Source: Corallococcus coralloides DSM 2259
Lineage (GTDB): Bacteria; Myxococcota; Myxococcia; Myxococcales; Myxococcaceae
DNA: 64,000 nucleotides
Assembly: GCF_000255295.1 (NCBI RefSeq)
Contig: NC_017030.1
Coordinates: 62,001-126,000, forward strand
Reading direction: 5' to 3'
The notes under the pieces were generated by a model that was given only the letters and a program-made list of their open reading frames with translations, did no database searches and was not told where the DNA came from. Shown here in pieces: positions 42,413 through 51,435 of the stretch. Position numbers and translations under genes: made by a program. Every line of letters starts with the position of its first letter. The stretch's first letter is position 1.

Positions 42413-44350
42413 ATGCCTTCGATTCGACCGTTCCGTGCCGCGCTGTTGTCGCTGACCGTGGGCCTGCCGGTGTTCGCGGCCGGGCCCGCAGTGTGGGGCG
42501 AGGGGATGATGGTGAAGGTGCGGCCGGGGACCGCCGTCCGGAGCGCCACCGAGGTGCGGCTCACCGCCGCGCGCAACGAGTTCGTCTCCTTCCAGGTCGC
42601 GCTGCACGGCGGCGACACGGGGCTGAAGGGCGTCCGCGCGAAGCTGCCCGCGTTGGAAGGCCCCACGAAGCTGACGGGGCCGGACGTGACGCTGTACCGA
42701 CAGGCGCTGATCACCACGAAGCAGGCATCAGTCGCGGGAGAGTCCGTGGGCGCGTGGCCGGACGGGCTGGTGCCGGACACGGACGAGATCGCCGGAGAGA
42801 CGCGAAGCGCCTTCCCCTTCGACGTGCCGGCGAAAGAGGCACGGGCCCTGTGGGTGGACGTGCACGTGCCGAAGGATGCGCCGCCCGGCGACTACACGGG
42901 CACGGTGACGGTGGAGGCGGACGGAGGCTTCCAGCGGCAGGTGACGGCGAGGCTGACGGTGGTGGACGCGGCGCTGCCGAGCACGTCCTCGCTGTCGTCC
43001 GCGTTCCTGCTCTGGCCGCCGCACGTGTGCCGAGCGCACACGGGTCGCGAGGACTGCACGCCGGAGGAGCTGCAGCCGTTGCTCACGCGTTACCAGCGGA
43101 TGGCATTGGAGCACCGCTTCACGCTCTCCAGCCTCTTCCCGCGCAAGCCGTGGCCGCCGGAGTGGAGCAGCTTCGACGCGACGTGGGGACCGTACCTGGA
43201 GGGCACGGCGCCCAATCGGCTTCAGGGCGCGCGGATGACGAGCCTGGAGTACGTGGGGCCGCTCGACGCGGCGAACCTGAAGGACTTCACGGCGCACATG
43301 AAGGCAAAGGGCTGGCTGGACCGGGCCTACGTGCAACTGGGGGACGAACCGCCCTACGGAACGCCCTTCGCGCAGGTGCACGCGACGGGAGAGCTGGTGC
43401 GCCAGGCGGCGCCCGGGCTGCGCACGATGCTGACGACGAACTCGCGCGAGCTGAAGGCCAACGGCCTGGAGGACGCGGTGGACACGGCGGTGCCGCTGGT
43501 GAACCACCTGGACGGCACGGACGCGAACTTCCGGGGCGACCAGCGGGGGACGTACACGCGCTTCCTGGAACGCCCGGGAACAGCGTTGTGGATGTATCAG
43601 AGCTGCATGAGCCACGGCTGTGCGTATGGGACGAACGCGCCGGAGAACAAGCCGGGGGCGGGCTGGCCGTCGTACATGCTGGACCGGTCGGCGGCGAAGG
43701 CGCGCGCGATGGAGTGGGTGACGTTCCTGCAGGGAGCGACGGGCGAGCTCTACTACCAGTCGGTGGGCATGCTCTCCACGGCATGGACGGACCAGTACCG
43801 CTTCAACGGCAACGGGGACGGGACGCTCTTCTACCCGGGCACGCCGGAAGCCATTGGCGGGAAGACGGACGTGCCGGTGGCATCGCTGCGGCTCAAGCTC
43901 ATCCGCCAGGGCATGCAGGACTACGAGTGGCTCAAGGCGGTGAGTGACGCGGGAGACCCGGACTTCGCGCGCAAGGTGGCCAGGGACCTGATTCCGGCCG
44001 CATCGCGAGTGACGGACGACGGCGCCGCGTTCGACGCGGCAAGGCTGAAGCTCATCCAGCGTTACGAGGAGCTGACCGCGACCCAAACGCCGGACGCGGG
44101 AACACAGCAGCCGGCGGACGGAGGCACGGAGCCCCTGCCGGACGAAGCCGCGGGAGGTCCCTCGCAGGGGTCACCCGGATCCACTTCCGACGTGACGCCG
44201 GACGCGGTCGATGACGCCCAGGCGGGAGGCTGCACCACGGGTGGAGGCGGAACGGCGGCGGTCGCGGGAGGCCTGTTGTTCGCGGCCTGGGCGCTCGGCG
44301 GCATGCGTCGTCGTCACGCTCGCGTGACCGTGTCCGCCCGGACGAAATAG
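42413..44350 (+). CDS. GH123/DUF4091-like secreted protein with MYXO-CTERM tail
   Basis: 645 residues. A signal peptide (MPSIRPFRAALLSLTVG) precedes a beta-sandwich (about 35-190) and a DUF4091 / glycoside hydrolase 123-type catalytic barrel (about 200-555), with AYVQLGDEPPYG carrying the candidate catalytic Asp-Glu and a final GMQDYEWLKAV. Residues 560-605 are a disordered spacer. The end is a MYXO-CTERM-type sorting signal: a Gly-Cys pair, a hydrophobic helix (AAVAGGLLFAAWALGG) and Arg-Arg-Arg. Such tails are processed by myxosortase to leave proteins lipid-anchored at the surface. No clear ribosome-binding site is seen. GH123 enzymes act on N-acetylgalactosamine glycans; the substrate here is unknown. 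Confidence 0.87.
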   Translation: MPSIRPFRAALLSLTVGLPVFAAGPAVWGEGMMVKVRPGTAVRSATEVRLTAARNEFVSFQVALHGGDTGLKGVRAKLPALEGPTKLTGPDVTLYRQALITTKQASVAGESVGAWPDGLVPDTDEIAGETRSAFPFDVPAKEARALWVDVHVPKDAPPGDYTGTVTVEADGGFQRQVTARLTVVDAALPSTSSLSSAFLLWPPHVCRAHTGREDCTPEELQPLLTRYQRMALEHRFTLSSLFPRKPWPPEWSSFDATWGPYLEGTAPNRLQGARMTSLEYVGPLDAANLKDFTAHMKAKGWLDRAYVQLGDEPPYGTPFAQVHATGELVRQAAPGLRTMLTTNSRELKANGLEDAVDTAVPLVNHLDGTDANFRGDQRGTYTRFLERPGTALWMYQSCMSHGCAYGTNAPENKPGAGWPSYMLDRSAAKARAMEWVTFLQGATGELYYQSVGMLSTAWTDQYRFNGNGDGTLFYPGTPEAIGGKTDVPVASLRLKLIRQGMQDYEWLKAVSDAGDPDFARKVARDLIPAASRVTDDGAAFDAARLKLIQRYEELTATQTPDAGTQQPADGGTEPLPDEAAGGPSQGSPGSTSDVTPDAVDDAQAGGCTTGGGGTAAVAGGLLFAAWALGGMRRRHARVTVSARTK

Positions 44351-44400
44351 GCGCGGGAAGGACAGACGAAGAGCGCGCCTGCCGCAACGCGCCAGAACCA

Positions 44401-45085
44401 CGGGCCCACCCTGTCGGAGGCAGACCGGGCAAACTTGTCCGACAGTCGGACCGGTTTTGGAAAACCGCGTCCCGGCCCGGGCCCACCTTGCCGGAGGCAC
44501 ACGGCGCGAACCTGTCCGACAGTCGGACCGGTTTGGGAGTACCGCTGCCCTGGCCTCCGGGGCCCACCTTGCCGGAGGCACACCGCGCGAACTTGTCCGA
44601 CAGTCGGACTGGTTTTGGAAACCGCAGCCTGGACTCCCGCCCCCCTGCCGGAGGCACTCCGCGCGAGTCTGTCCGACAGTCGGACCGGTTTGGGAGTACT
44701 GCTGCCGGGCCCCCTGGGGCCCACCTTGCCGGAGGCACACGGCGCGAACCTGTCCGACAGTCGGACCGGTTTTGGGAAACCGCATCCCGGCCCTCGGTCC
44801 TTCCTATCCGAGGCGCACCCCAGAAACCTGTCGGACAGGTTTCGGAGCACCGCGCCCCGAGCCCCTGGGCCTATCCCTGCCGGAGGCACACCGCGCGAAC
44901 TTGTCCGACAGTCGGACAGGTTTTGAAGCGCTGCGTCCCGGACCCAGGCCCTCCTTGCCGGAGGCACACGGCGCGAACCTGTCCGACAGTCGGACAGGTT
45001 TGGGACGCCCGCGGCTCGGGGGCTCCTGTTCCATCCGGGCAGCGGAAACCTGTCCGACAGTCGGACAGGTTTTGGGGCACCGCGG
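44401..45085. repeat. Array of about nine palindrome-centred intergenic repeats
   Basis: Between two plus-strand genes, a core GTCCGACAGTCGGAC occurs at 44437, 44514, 44595, 44671, 44752, 44903, 44981 and 45052, with a shortened form (CCTGTCGGACAGG) at 44827. Most copies are flanked by CTTGCCGGAGGCACA and CGCGAAC before, and by GGTTTTGG or GGTTTGGG after. The full dyad reads CTGTCCGACAGTCGGACAG in the last copies. Spacing is 71-81 bp. The segments between cores are GC-rich and differ from copy to copy. No gene is credible here, although GC bias leaves several frames open. Confidence 0.92.
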
Positions 45086-45203
45086 CCCGGACCCCGGGTC
45101 CTGGTAGCCAGGTCGGGCCCGTGTCGGACGGGGGAGGTACAAGCCCGGTTGCCTGCCCGGAAGCGCCGCGCGGGCTCCGGGGCGTCATGCTAGAGGGCGG
45201 CGC

Positions 45204-45728
45204 ATGAGCACGGACGTGGTGAAGCGAGCCGTCATCCGCGAGGCGCGGCCCGAGGACGACAAGGCGATTGGCGAGCTGTTGGTGGACGCCTACGTCACGC
45301 AGTACGCGAAGAAGCTGCCGGAGGTCGTCTACTCCGACGAGCGCAAGGCGTTCCTGCGCGACATCGAATCCAGGCGCAAGGTGTGCACCATCATGGTGGC
45401 GGAAGTGGACGGAGAGGTCGCGGGCACGGTGGCCCTGTACCCGCCCGGCGCGCCCGGCACCGAAGCATGGCTGCCCCGCACGGCGGACCTGCGCGCCCTG
45501 GCCACCTCGGTGCGCTACCACGGCCAGGGTCTGGCCCAGCCGCTGCTGGCGGAGGCGGAAGTCCTCGCGAAGCGCTGGGGCGTGGACGCCATCTCCCTCC
45601 ACGTGCGCCGGGGCGCGTTGGGCGTCGCGCGCATGTACCAGCGCCGGGGCTACCAGCGTACGCCGGAAGGCGACATGGACCGTCTCCCGGACGTGTTCCT
45701 GGAAGCGTACCTGCTGCCCCTGAAGTGA
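45204..45728 (+). CDS. GNAT-family N-acetyltransferase
   Basis: 174 residues. The GNAT fold is visible: an N-terminal strand (VIREARPEDDKAIGELL), a central strand (IMVAEVDGEVAGTVAL), the acetyl-CoA loop of motif A as VRYHGQGLAQPLL, and the final ISLHVRRGALGVARMYQRRGYQ. The substrate is unknown. It starts right after the palindrome array, with GAGGGCGGCGC before the ATG. The next gene is 182 bp away on the same strand. Confidence 0.9.
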   Translation: MSTDVVKRAVIREARPEDDKAIGELLVDAYVTQYAKKLPEVVYSDERKAFLRDIESRRKVCTIMVAEVDGEVAGTVALYPPGAPGTEAWLPRTADLRALATSVRYHGQGLAQPLLAEAEVLAKRWGVDAISLHVRRGALGVARMYQRRGYQRTPEGDMDRLPDVFLEAYLLPLK

Positions 45729-45910
45729 CGCATGTCAGGCGGGAGCGCGTTCATCCGTAGAGAGCGCATCCCGTCTGACGCCGGAGGGTCCGCGAACGCT
45801 CGCGTGACCCGGGCACCGGAAGGGATCGCGCGCCGGAGTCGTGGCGTGCGCCCTGCCCCGGAAGGGGCGCCGGTCGGCACCACACCGACCCCCACCCCGG
45901 TGTTCCCACC

Positions 45911-47140
45911 ATGATGATTCCCATTCCCGAGCAGTCGCTCGTGCTGCTCCTGGGCCCCTCCGGTTCCGGCAAGTCCACCCTCGCGAACGCGCACTTCCTC
46001 CCCGAGGACGTGCTCCCAGGCACAGGCAACGAAACGAAGCTCCACGACGAGGTGGCGCGAAGGCTCACGAAGGGCACGCTCACCGTCATTGACGGCGTCC
46101 CCCTCAGCGCCGAGTCACGCCGCCACTACGTGACCCTGGCGCGCGAGCACCACGTGGCCCTGGTCGCGGTGGCCATGGACACGCCGGAAGCGCTCTGTCT
46201 GGAGCGCAACCGCACGCGCTCCGGGTCGCATGCCAGTCCCAAAGCCCTGCGCAACCAGGTGCAGCAGCTCCAGAACGCGCTGAAGGGGCTGACGAAGGAA
46301 GGCATCCGGCACGTGCATGTGCTCACGCCGGAGACGGTGGGCGCGGTGGCCTTCGAGCACCGCCCCCTGCCCAGCCACCGCCAGGACGAGCACGGCCCCT
46401 TCGACATCATCGGAGACATCCACGGCTGCTTCGATGAGCTGAAGGCCCTGCTGACGGAGCTGGGTTACACGGTCGCGCCAAGAGCGGACGGCAGTCCCGG
46501 CTTCGACGTGGGCACACCCGCCGGGCGCAAGGTCGTGTTCCTGGGCGACCTGGTGGACCGGGGGCCCGGCGTGACGGACGTGCTGCGCCTGGTGATGGGG
46601 ATGGTGGAGGCGGGCACGGCGCTGTGCGCGCCGGGCAACCACGAGTTCAAGTTGCTCAAGAAGCTGCGGGGCAAGGACGTGCGCGTAGGGCGCGGGCTCG
46701 CGATGACGCTGGAGCAGCTGGAGCGTGAGCCGCCCGGATTCTCCCAGGCGGTCGCCGACTTCATCGAAGCCCGCTCGCCGCACTACGTCCTGGACGATGG
46801 CCACCTGGTGGTGGCGCACGCGGGCCTGAAGGAGTCCATGCACGGCCGGGACACCCCGGAGGTGCGCGACTTCGCCCTCTACGGAGAGACCACCGGCGAG
46901 GCGGACGCCTACGGCCTGCCGGTGCGAGCCGACTGGGCCCGGGACTATCGGGGACAGGCGATGGTCGTGTACGGCCACACCCCCGTGCCCGAAGCGGAAT
47001 GGGTGAACAACACCCTCTGCGTGGACACGGGCTGTGTGTTCGGAGGGAAGCTGACCGCGCTGCGCTATCCGGAGCGACAACTCGTCTCCGTGCCCGCGCA
47101 GCGCGGGTACTGGAAGTCACGGAGCCACGCGGCTCCGTGA
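45911..47140 (+). CDS. Pnkp-like polynucleotide kinase-phosphatase without ligase domain
   Basis: 409 residues. The N-terminal 150 residues are a P-loop kinase (GPSGSGKST at 15-23) like the 5'-hydroxyl kinase module of bacterial Pnkp. The rest is a calcineurin-like phosphoesterase with FDIIGDIHGCFDEL (Asp169, His171), FLGDLVDRGP, CAPGNHEFKL, VVAHAGL and VVYGHTP, matching the Pnkp 3'/2',3'-cyclic phosphatase module. Full bacterial Pnkp is about 850 residues and has a C-terminal nucleotidyltransferase ligase domain and a Hen1 partner. Both are missing here, so end-healing without sealing is suggested. A role in RNA or DNA end repair is inferred. The start ATGATG has no clear ribosome-binding site. 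Confidence 0.88.
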   Translation: MMIPIPEQSLVLLLGPSGSGKSTLANAHFLPEDVLPGTGNETKLHDEVARRLTKGTLTVIDGVPLSAESRRHYVTLAREHHVALVAVAMDTPEALCLERNRTRSGSHASPKALRNQVQQLQNALKGLTKEGIRHVHVLTPETVGAVAFEHRPLPSHRQDEHGPFDIIGDIHGCFDELKALLTELGYTVAPRADGSPGFDVGTPAGRKVVFLGDLVDRGPGVTDVLRLVMGMVEAGTALCAPGNHEFKLLKKLRGKDVRVGRGLAMTLEQLEREPPGFSQAVADFIEARSPHYVLDDGHLVVAHAGLKESMHGRDTPEVRDFALYGETTGEADAYGLPVRADWARDYRGQAMVVYGHTPVPEAEWVNNTLCVDTGCVFGGKLTALRYPERQLVSVPAQRGYWKSRSHAAP

Positions 47141-47155
47141 CCCTCCAGGAGAACG

Positions 47156-47902
47156 TCAGGCCGCCGCGGCGGTGACGCTGCCCACGCTCCGGCGCGCCGC
47201 CTCCATGCAGTCGTCCAGGAAGCGCAGGTAGCAGTCCAGCCCGCGCGAACCGAACGACGCCAGCCGCCGGCCTTCCTCGGGATGGGTGCTCAAGAGCCCC
47301 TCCATCATCCGCTCGTTGAGCGCGGTGTGACCCACGTCCACCTCCGCGTGCTCGCGCAGGAAGGTGAGCGTGTCCAGCGTTCCCTGTCCCAGCACCGCGC
47401 GCACGTTCGCCAGGATGCGCGGCACCAGCACCACCGCCAGGTAGCCCACCTCGTACTCGATGGCCGCCTGGCCCAGCGGCAGGTCACCGGTGATGGCCTC
47501 GTCGTGCACCTGCCGGTACTCGCGCATCGCGGCCGTGGGCGCCTGGGCGACCAGCGCCTCCGCGTCCAGCTGCTGCGAGTGGTTCGCGTTCCACTGCGCC
47601 GTCAGCACGCGCGCGTCCTGGATGGTCATCAGGTGATGGCCGGCCTCGTGCTTCGCGTGGGTGATGAGCTGCCGGCCCACCTTCTCCTGGCCCAGCGCGA
47701 TGCAGCGCTCACCGGCGCCGCGGATCCATCCGTCCACGGGCTCGGTCATGTACGCGCCCCGGGCGGACCACTCGATGAGGAAGCGCGCCATCAGGTCCGG
47801 CGTGATGTCCGGCGCCAGGAGCGTGCGCACGACGGGCTCCGTGTCCAGGCGGGCGCGGGTTTCCATGACATGCGGCAGGTACTGCGTCTGGATGAGGCTC
47901 AT
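47156..47902 (-). CDS. Haem-oxygenase-like iron-containing redox enzyme
   Basis: 248 residues starting MSLIQTQYLPHV; AAGGAG lies 6 bases before the ATG. The helical fold and metal-ligand patterns fit the haem-oxygenase-like diiron oxidase/oxygenase family (pfam Haem_oxygenas_2): THAKHEAGHHL, HDEAITGDLP, EYEVGY and LREHAEVDVGHTALNE. Related enzymes cut or oxidise small acids, amino acids or fatty-acid-like substrates with O2. The ATG overlaps the stop of the PilZ/GNAT-like gene by 4 bases (ATGA), so the two are translated together. Substrate is unknown. Confidence 0.82.
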   Translation of the reverse strand: MSLIQTQYLPHVMETRARLDTEPVVRTLLAPDITPDLMARFLIEWSARGAYMTEPVDGWIRGAGERCIALGQEKVGRQLITHAKHEAGHHLMTIQDARVLTAQWNANHSQQLDAEALVAQAPTAAMREYRQVHDEAITGDLPLGQAAIEYEVGYLAVVLVPRILANVRAVLGQGTLDTLTFLREHAEVDVGHTALNERMMEGLLSTHPEEGRRLASFGSRGLDCYLRFLDDCMEAARRSVGSVTAAAA

Positions 47903-49638
47903 GACAGCTCCTTCTGGGGGTGGGAGAGCGGACGGGGTGCCGTCTGCTCGTGGATGTGCTCCAGGAACTCGGGAGCGAGGTCGGCGGGGATGAGCCACAG
48001 GTAGGGCTTCGCGTCGGGCGCCGGGTCGTGCAGGCCCGAGGACTCCACGTCACCCGCCTCTTCAGCCAGGAAGGTGAAGCCGTCGCGGCCCCGGTCCGCG
48101 AACCAGCGGCGGGCCCCATCCATCAGCGCCGGATAGGCCTGCCGCGCACGCGGCGACAGCGCGAACACCCGCACGGAGTCCAGCAGCCCGAAGGGATTGG
48201 TGCCGGGAGGGCCCGACTCCAGGACGGCCACGGCCACCGGCTTCGCGCCCTCGCGAGCGACCAGCAGGTGCCGCTCACGCTCCAGTCCCACCGTCTGCCA
48301 GGCCCGCGTCACGTCCCGCAGGTCCAGCGTCTCCAGGCGCAGGTCCAACGCCTCGGCGTAGCAGGCAGGGCGGGTGAGGGCGATCCGCTCCACGAGCAGC
48401 CGCCGCTCCGCCTCCGTCGCGGGCCCCAGCTCCAGCCCCGTCGAAGGCAGGGCAGGGGAATGGCCACACTCGACGTCAATCATTCGCATCGGCAGCATCA
48501 GCGTCCGTCCCGTCGCCGCCATGCGGTCCGCGAAGCCGACGTGCGACCGGTACGTGAAGGGCACGGTCGATTCGATGTACGCCGCGAACCACCGGAACCC
48601 GCTGTCCCGCTGCGCGTGCTCCACGCAGTGCACATACAGCTCACGCAGCATCTGGCCCTTGAGGCGCTCGAACCGCGTGGCGTCCTGGCGCCGCGCCAGT
48701 TGGTGCACCATCCACACGGAGCGGTAGGGCTTCATCGCGGAGAGGGTCGCCTCCACGCCGTGCTCGGAAGGCCACACCACCTCGGTGAGGACCGAGCCCA
48801 TCGAACCCGCCTGTCGGCCCAGTTCGATGAAGCTCCGCCGCCGCGACTCGAAGTCCTCCGCGGACCGGCCGGCCAGGTTGAAGTAGCCGGAGTCGATGAA
48901 CAGCCGCCACTGCTCTTCCGCCCGCGCCCCATCGACACACGTCGTCGGATGAAGGGCCCGCGCCACCAGCGCCTGCCATCGCTCGGAGTCCTCGGCGGTC
49001 AGGGGCGTCACCAGGAGTCCGCACTGGAGCTCGCCATCGGCGCGGTCCGACACATGGCGCACCTCCCCGCGCAGCGACAGGACCTCACCCGCGACCGTGC
49101 GCAGCTCGATGGGCTGGAGCACCCGGCCCGGCGAGAGGCGTTCTCCGGCGCCCAGCCGCAGCGCCATCCCATGCAGGGACACATCCACCGCGTCGCGCTC
49201 CCGGCCCAGCCATCCCGGCAGCGGCAGACGCACGCGCAGGTCCAAAGGCGCGGGAGCACGCCGGTGCGCCCGGCGGCGCACCTGGATCAACTGACGAGGC
49301 AGCGGCGTCACCCACGTCCCCGGCTCCGCCGGCTCGCCGGACAGGAGCATCCGGTAGACGCAGCCATGGCCAAACACCTCCACCTCCCACGCCTCCGCGC
49401 CCGGATCCACCGTCAGCCCGGACCAGTGAAGGACTCCGCCTTCCAGCTCCAGCGTCTCCAGCCGCAGCGGCGACGCCGCCTCTCCCCGTCGCAGCAGGGC
49501 GAGCGAGCCCAGTGCGGCGGCGGTGGCGAGGATGATGCGGATGCGCTCGGAGTCGGTGATGTCCCACCGGATCTCCCATTCCAGGACCGGTGCCTCGGAC
49601 AACGGACGCAGCTGTGCGCGAGCGAAAGGCGCTCCCAC
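47899..49638 (-). CDS. PilZ domain protein fused to a GNAT-like region
   Basis: 579 residues from a GTG with GGAGAG about 8 bases upstream. After an N-terminal domain of about 105 residues, a PilZ domain carries RRRAHR (the RxxxR motif) and DVSLHGMAL (D-x-S-x-x-G), the classical cyclic-di-GMP contacts. The following 330 residues resemble acyl/acetyl-transferase modules in pattern (residues about 430-560: HLLVAREGAKPVAVAVLESG and later VRVFALSP), but I cannot match a family with certainty. The stop overlaps the next gene (the haem-oxygenase-like protein), so the products probably act together, perhaps with cyclic-di-GMP controlling a modification. The pairing is the notable feature. Confidence 0.8.
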   Translation of the reverse strand: MGAPFARAQLRPLSEAPVLEWEIRWDITDSERIRIILATAAALGSLALLRRGEAASPLRLETLELEGGVLHWSGLTVDPGAEAWEVEVFGHGCVYRMLLSGEPAEPGTWVTPLPRQLIQVRRRAHRRAPAPLDLRVRLPLPGWLGRERDAVDVSLHGMALRLGAGERLSPGRVLQPIELRTVAGEVLSLRGEVRHVSDRADGELQCGLLVTPLTAEDSERWQALVARALHPTTCVDGARAEEQWRLFIDSGYFNLAGRSAEDFESRRRSFIELGRQAGSMGSVLTEVVWPSEHGVEATLSAMKPYRSVWMVHQLARRQDATRFERLKGQMLRELYVHCVEHAQRDSGFRWFAAYIESTVPFTYRSHVGFADRMAATGRTLMLPMRMIDVECGHSPALPSTGLELGPATEAERRLLVERIALTRPACYAEALDLRLETLDLRDVTRAWQTVGLERERHLLVAREGAKPVAVAVLESGPPGTNPFGLLDSVRVFALSPRARQAYPALMDGARRWFADRGRDGFTFLAEEAGDVESSGLHDPAPDAKPYLWLIPADLAPEFLEHIHEQTAPRPLSHPQKELS

Positions 49639-49787
49639 GGTGGACTCTCCAGATGAATGACGTCGGGGGGTGCGCGAATCACCCGGGACTGCCGTGGATC
49701 CGCGCTTGAACGGGATACGGAACCGGACCTTGGGTCTGGTCGTTCAATCCCGCCGGAAGCCCTCCTCATCCGAAGGTCACGGGTGGG

Positions 49788-50483
49788 TTACTTCGATGGA
49801 ACCGGCCCCGGCGCACCGCCCGTGAGCCGGAAGATCCGGTGGGCAGAAAGGACGTACTTCCGCTCCGCGCCCTGCGTCCGCAAGGTCCACGCCGCGCGCC
49901 GGGGAGGGGTGTTCAGCAGCCGCGCCAGCACGGCCCGAGCAGGCTCCCGGGTCACGGCCTCCAGCGTGACCCGGCTCTCCAGCGGGAGCCCTGCCGTGCG
50001 CCCCAGCTCAACCTGCGTCCCGCTCTGCTTCGAGACCTCCGCGCACAGAAGCCGGAGGAGCTCTCCCAGGGGGCGCTCCTGACGGGGCAGGGTGAGGGGT
50101 GTCTCCAGGGAAGAACCCTGCTCGGGCGTGACGTGCCAGAGCCCTCCCGCCTGCACCAACCGGAAGCGCGGTGCTTCCTTCCCGGCCTGCTGCGCGAGCA
50201 GCCGAGTGAGAACCTCCTCCTGGAGTCTGGCATCCGTCCGGGTGGCGTCCGTGACGTCATAGCTCAGGGTGATGGAGCCCTTCGGCGCGGGCCTGTCGGG
50301 CGGCTCCTCATAGGTGATGCCCCAGCCCTCGCGGGTCTCCAGCTGCTTCACCGCGGCGGCGAGCGGCTGGGGCACGTCCTGGACGGTGAGCTGGACCTCT
50401 TCACTCCAGACAGTCCTCCCGGCAAGGCAGACAGACAGCAGCATGGCGGCGCGAATCCCAGACTTCATCATGGACAGGGGCAT
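49788..50483 (-). CDS. Secreted protein of unknown function
   Basis: 231 residues from ATG 50483, chosen because AAAGGAG lies 8 bases upstream; two further Met codons follow within six residues. The signal peptide (SGIRAAMLLSVCLAG) is clear. The mature part is soluble with a repeated alternating-strand pattern (VQLTVQDVPQPLAAAVKQLE, RVTLEAVTREPARAVLARLL) similar to secretin-like or STN modules, which bind partner proteins in the periplasm. No confident family. It is divergent from the DUF6483-like gene at 50793 and runs in the same direction as the PilZ/GNAT-like gene 150 bp further on. Confidence 0.72.
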   Translation of the reverse strand: MPLSMMKSGIRAAMLLSVCLAGRTVWSEEVQLTVQDVPQPLAAAVKQLETREGWGITYEEPPDRPAPKGSITLSYDVTDATRTDARLQEEVLTRLLAQQAGKEAPRFRLVQAGGLWHVTPEQGSSLETPLTLPRQERPLGELLRLLCAEVSKQSGTQVELGRTAGLPLESRVTLEAVTREPARAVLARLLNTPPRRAAWTLRTQGAERKYVLSAHRIFRLTGGAPGPVPSK

Positions 50484-50792
50484 GACCTGACTCCTTTGGA
50501 TGGAAGGGATTGGCAAGCGCCGTGCCGTCTGGATGTCCTGGAAGTTCCTCGTGGGGGCGGAGCCTCGCCGTCGAGGTCCGCGACAGTTTGTCATGGGCAC
50601 GCCATGCCGCCGTGCACCCCAGGCAGGAACGAGGCCTGGCGCCTCGAACAACCGGGAGTGCGTCCGCCGGACACTTCCCCCTCACGCCAGGGCACTGAGA
50701 CCAAGAAACCCCCTGGGTTTCATGTGACAGGAACGTGCCCTCAGGGCGGGAAACGTGCGGACGCCCCGAGTCGGGCTTACCCTGCGAGGCCC
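50484..50792. other. Divergent intergenic region
   Basis: About 310 bp that must contain promoters for both neighbours. No boxes, hairpin or RNA gene were recognised. Confidence 0.4.
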
Positions 50793-51233
50793 ATGTCCCT
50801 CCGCAAGGACTTCATCGAGCGCGCCATCGAGCAGTTCGTCGCCGCCATCGCCAGCATCCTCAAGGCCCGGAAGGAGAAGCGGTACGGGGACGCACGCGCC
50901 CTCATCCGCGACACCTCCCTCACCGTGCTGGGCATGGAGTACGGCGCGCTCGTCCTCGCGGACGCCGAGTCCACCTCGCGCCTGCTCGGCACCGCCGCGC
51001 GCGTGCGGATGCTCGCGAAGCTGGTGCGCGAGGACGGCGAGCTGATGCGCGAGCAGGGCGACCCCCTCACCGCCGACTCGCGCTTCCTGCTGTCGCTGGA
51101 GCTGTACCTGGAGGCCATCTCGCTCGGCCTCAACCCGGACACCGAGGACGCCACCGCCATCGCGGAGCTGCGCACCCTCACGGACACCACCACCCTGTCG
51201 GAGCGGCACCAGCGGATGCTCTCCCAGGCCTGA
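50793..51233 (+). CDS. DUF6483-like small helical protein
   Basis: 146 residues starting MSLRKDFIERAIEQF, a highly helical, soluble protein. Segments IEQFVAAIASILKARKEKRYGDA and EDGELMREQGDP recall DUF6483, a family of small cytoplasmic proteins of unknown role. The match is by memory and uncertain. GCGAGG precedes the ATG. It is followed by about 200 bp before the dehydrogenase gene of the uracil cluster, so it is probably a separate unit. Confidence 0.75.
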   Translation: MSLRKDFIERAIEQFVAAIASILKARKEKRYGDARALIRDTSLTVLGMEYGALVLADAESTSRLLGTAARVRMLAKLVREDGELMREQGDPLTADSRFLLSLELYLEAISLGLNPDTEDATAIAELRTLTDTTTLSERHQRMLSQA

Positions 51234-51435
51234 CGAAGCGCGGCGCGCACGTTCGCGCACCCGTGTGGAGGCAAGCCCCTCCGCGTGCATCGGTCGGGTT
51301 TGCGACACAGCAACATGGGGAGATCCATCGCTTCCGATCAGGCGAGGACACGGTGACGCTCCCCGCCTTGCCCTGGCTTCCGGGTTTGCGTCTATCCTTG
51401 CCGCCCATTCGTCACGCAACACCGGGGGGGTGCGC

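Noticed and set aside
44401-45085. CRISPR array
   Set aside because: The conserved part is longer and more variable than CRISPR repeats, the linkers are GC-rich and partly alike rather than unique, one core copy is degenerate, and no cas genes are in the window.
44052-45142. Several overlapping open frames on both strands through the palindrome array
   Set aside because: Their repeated peptides only reflect the DNA repeats, all frames are equally open, and there is no ribosome-binding site or conserved domain.
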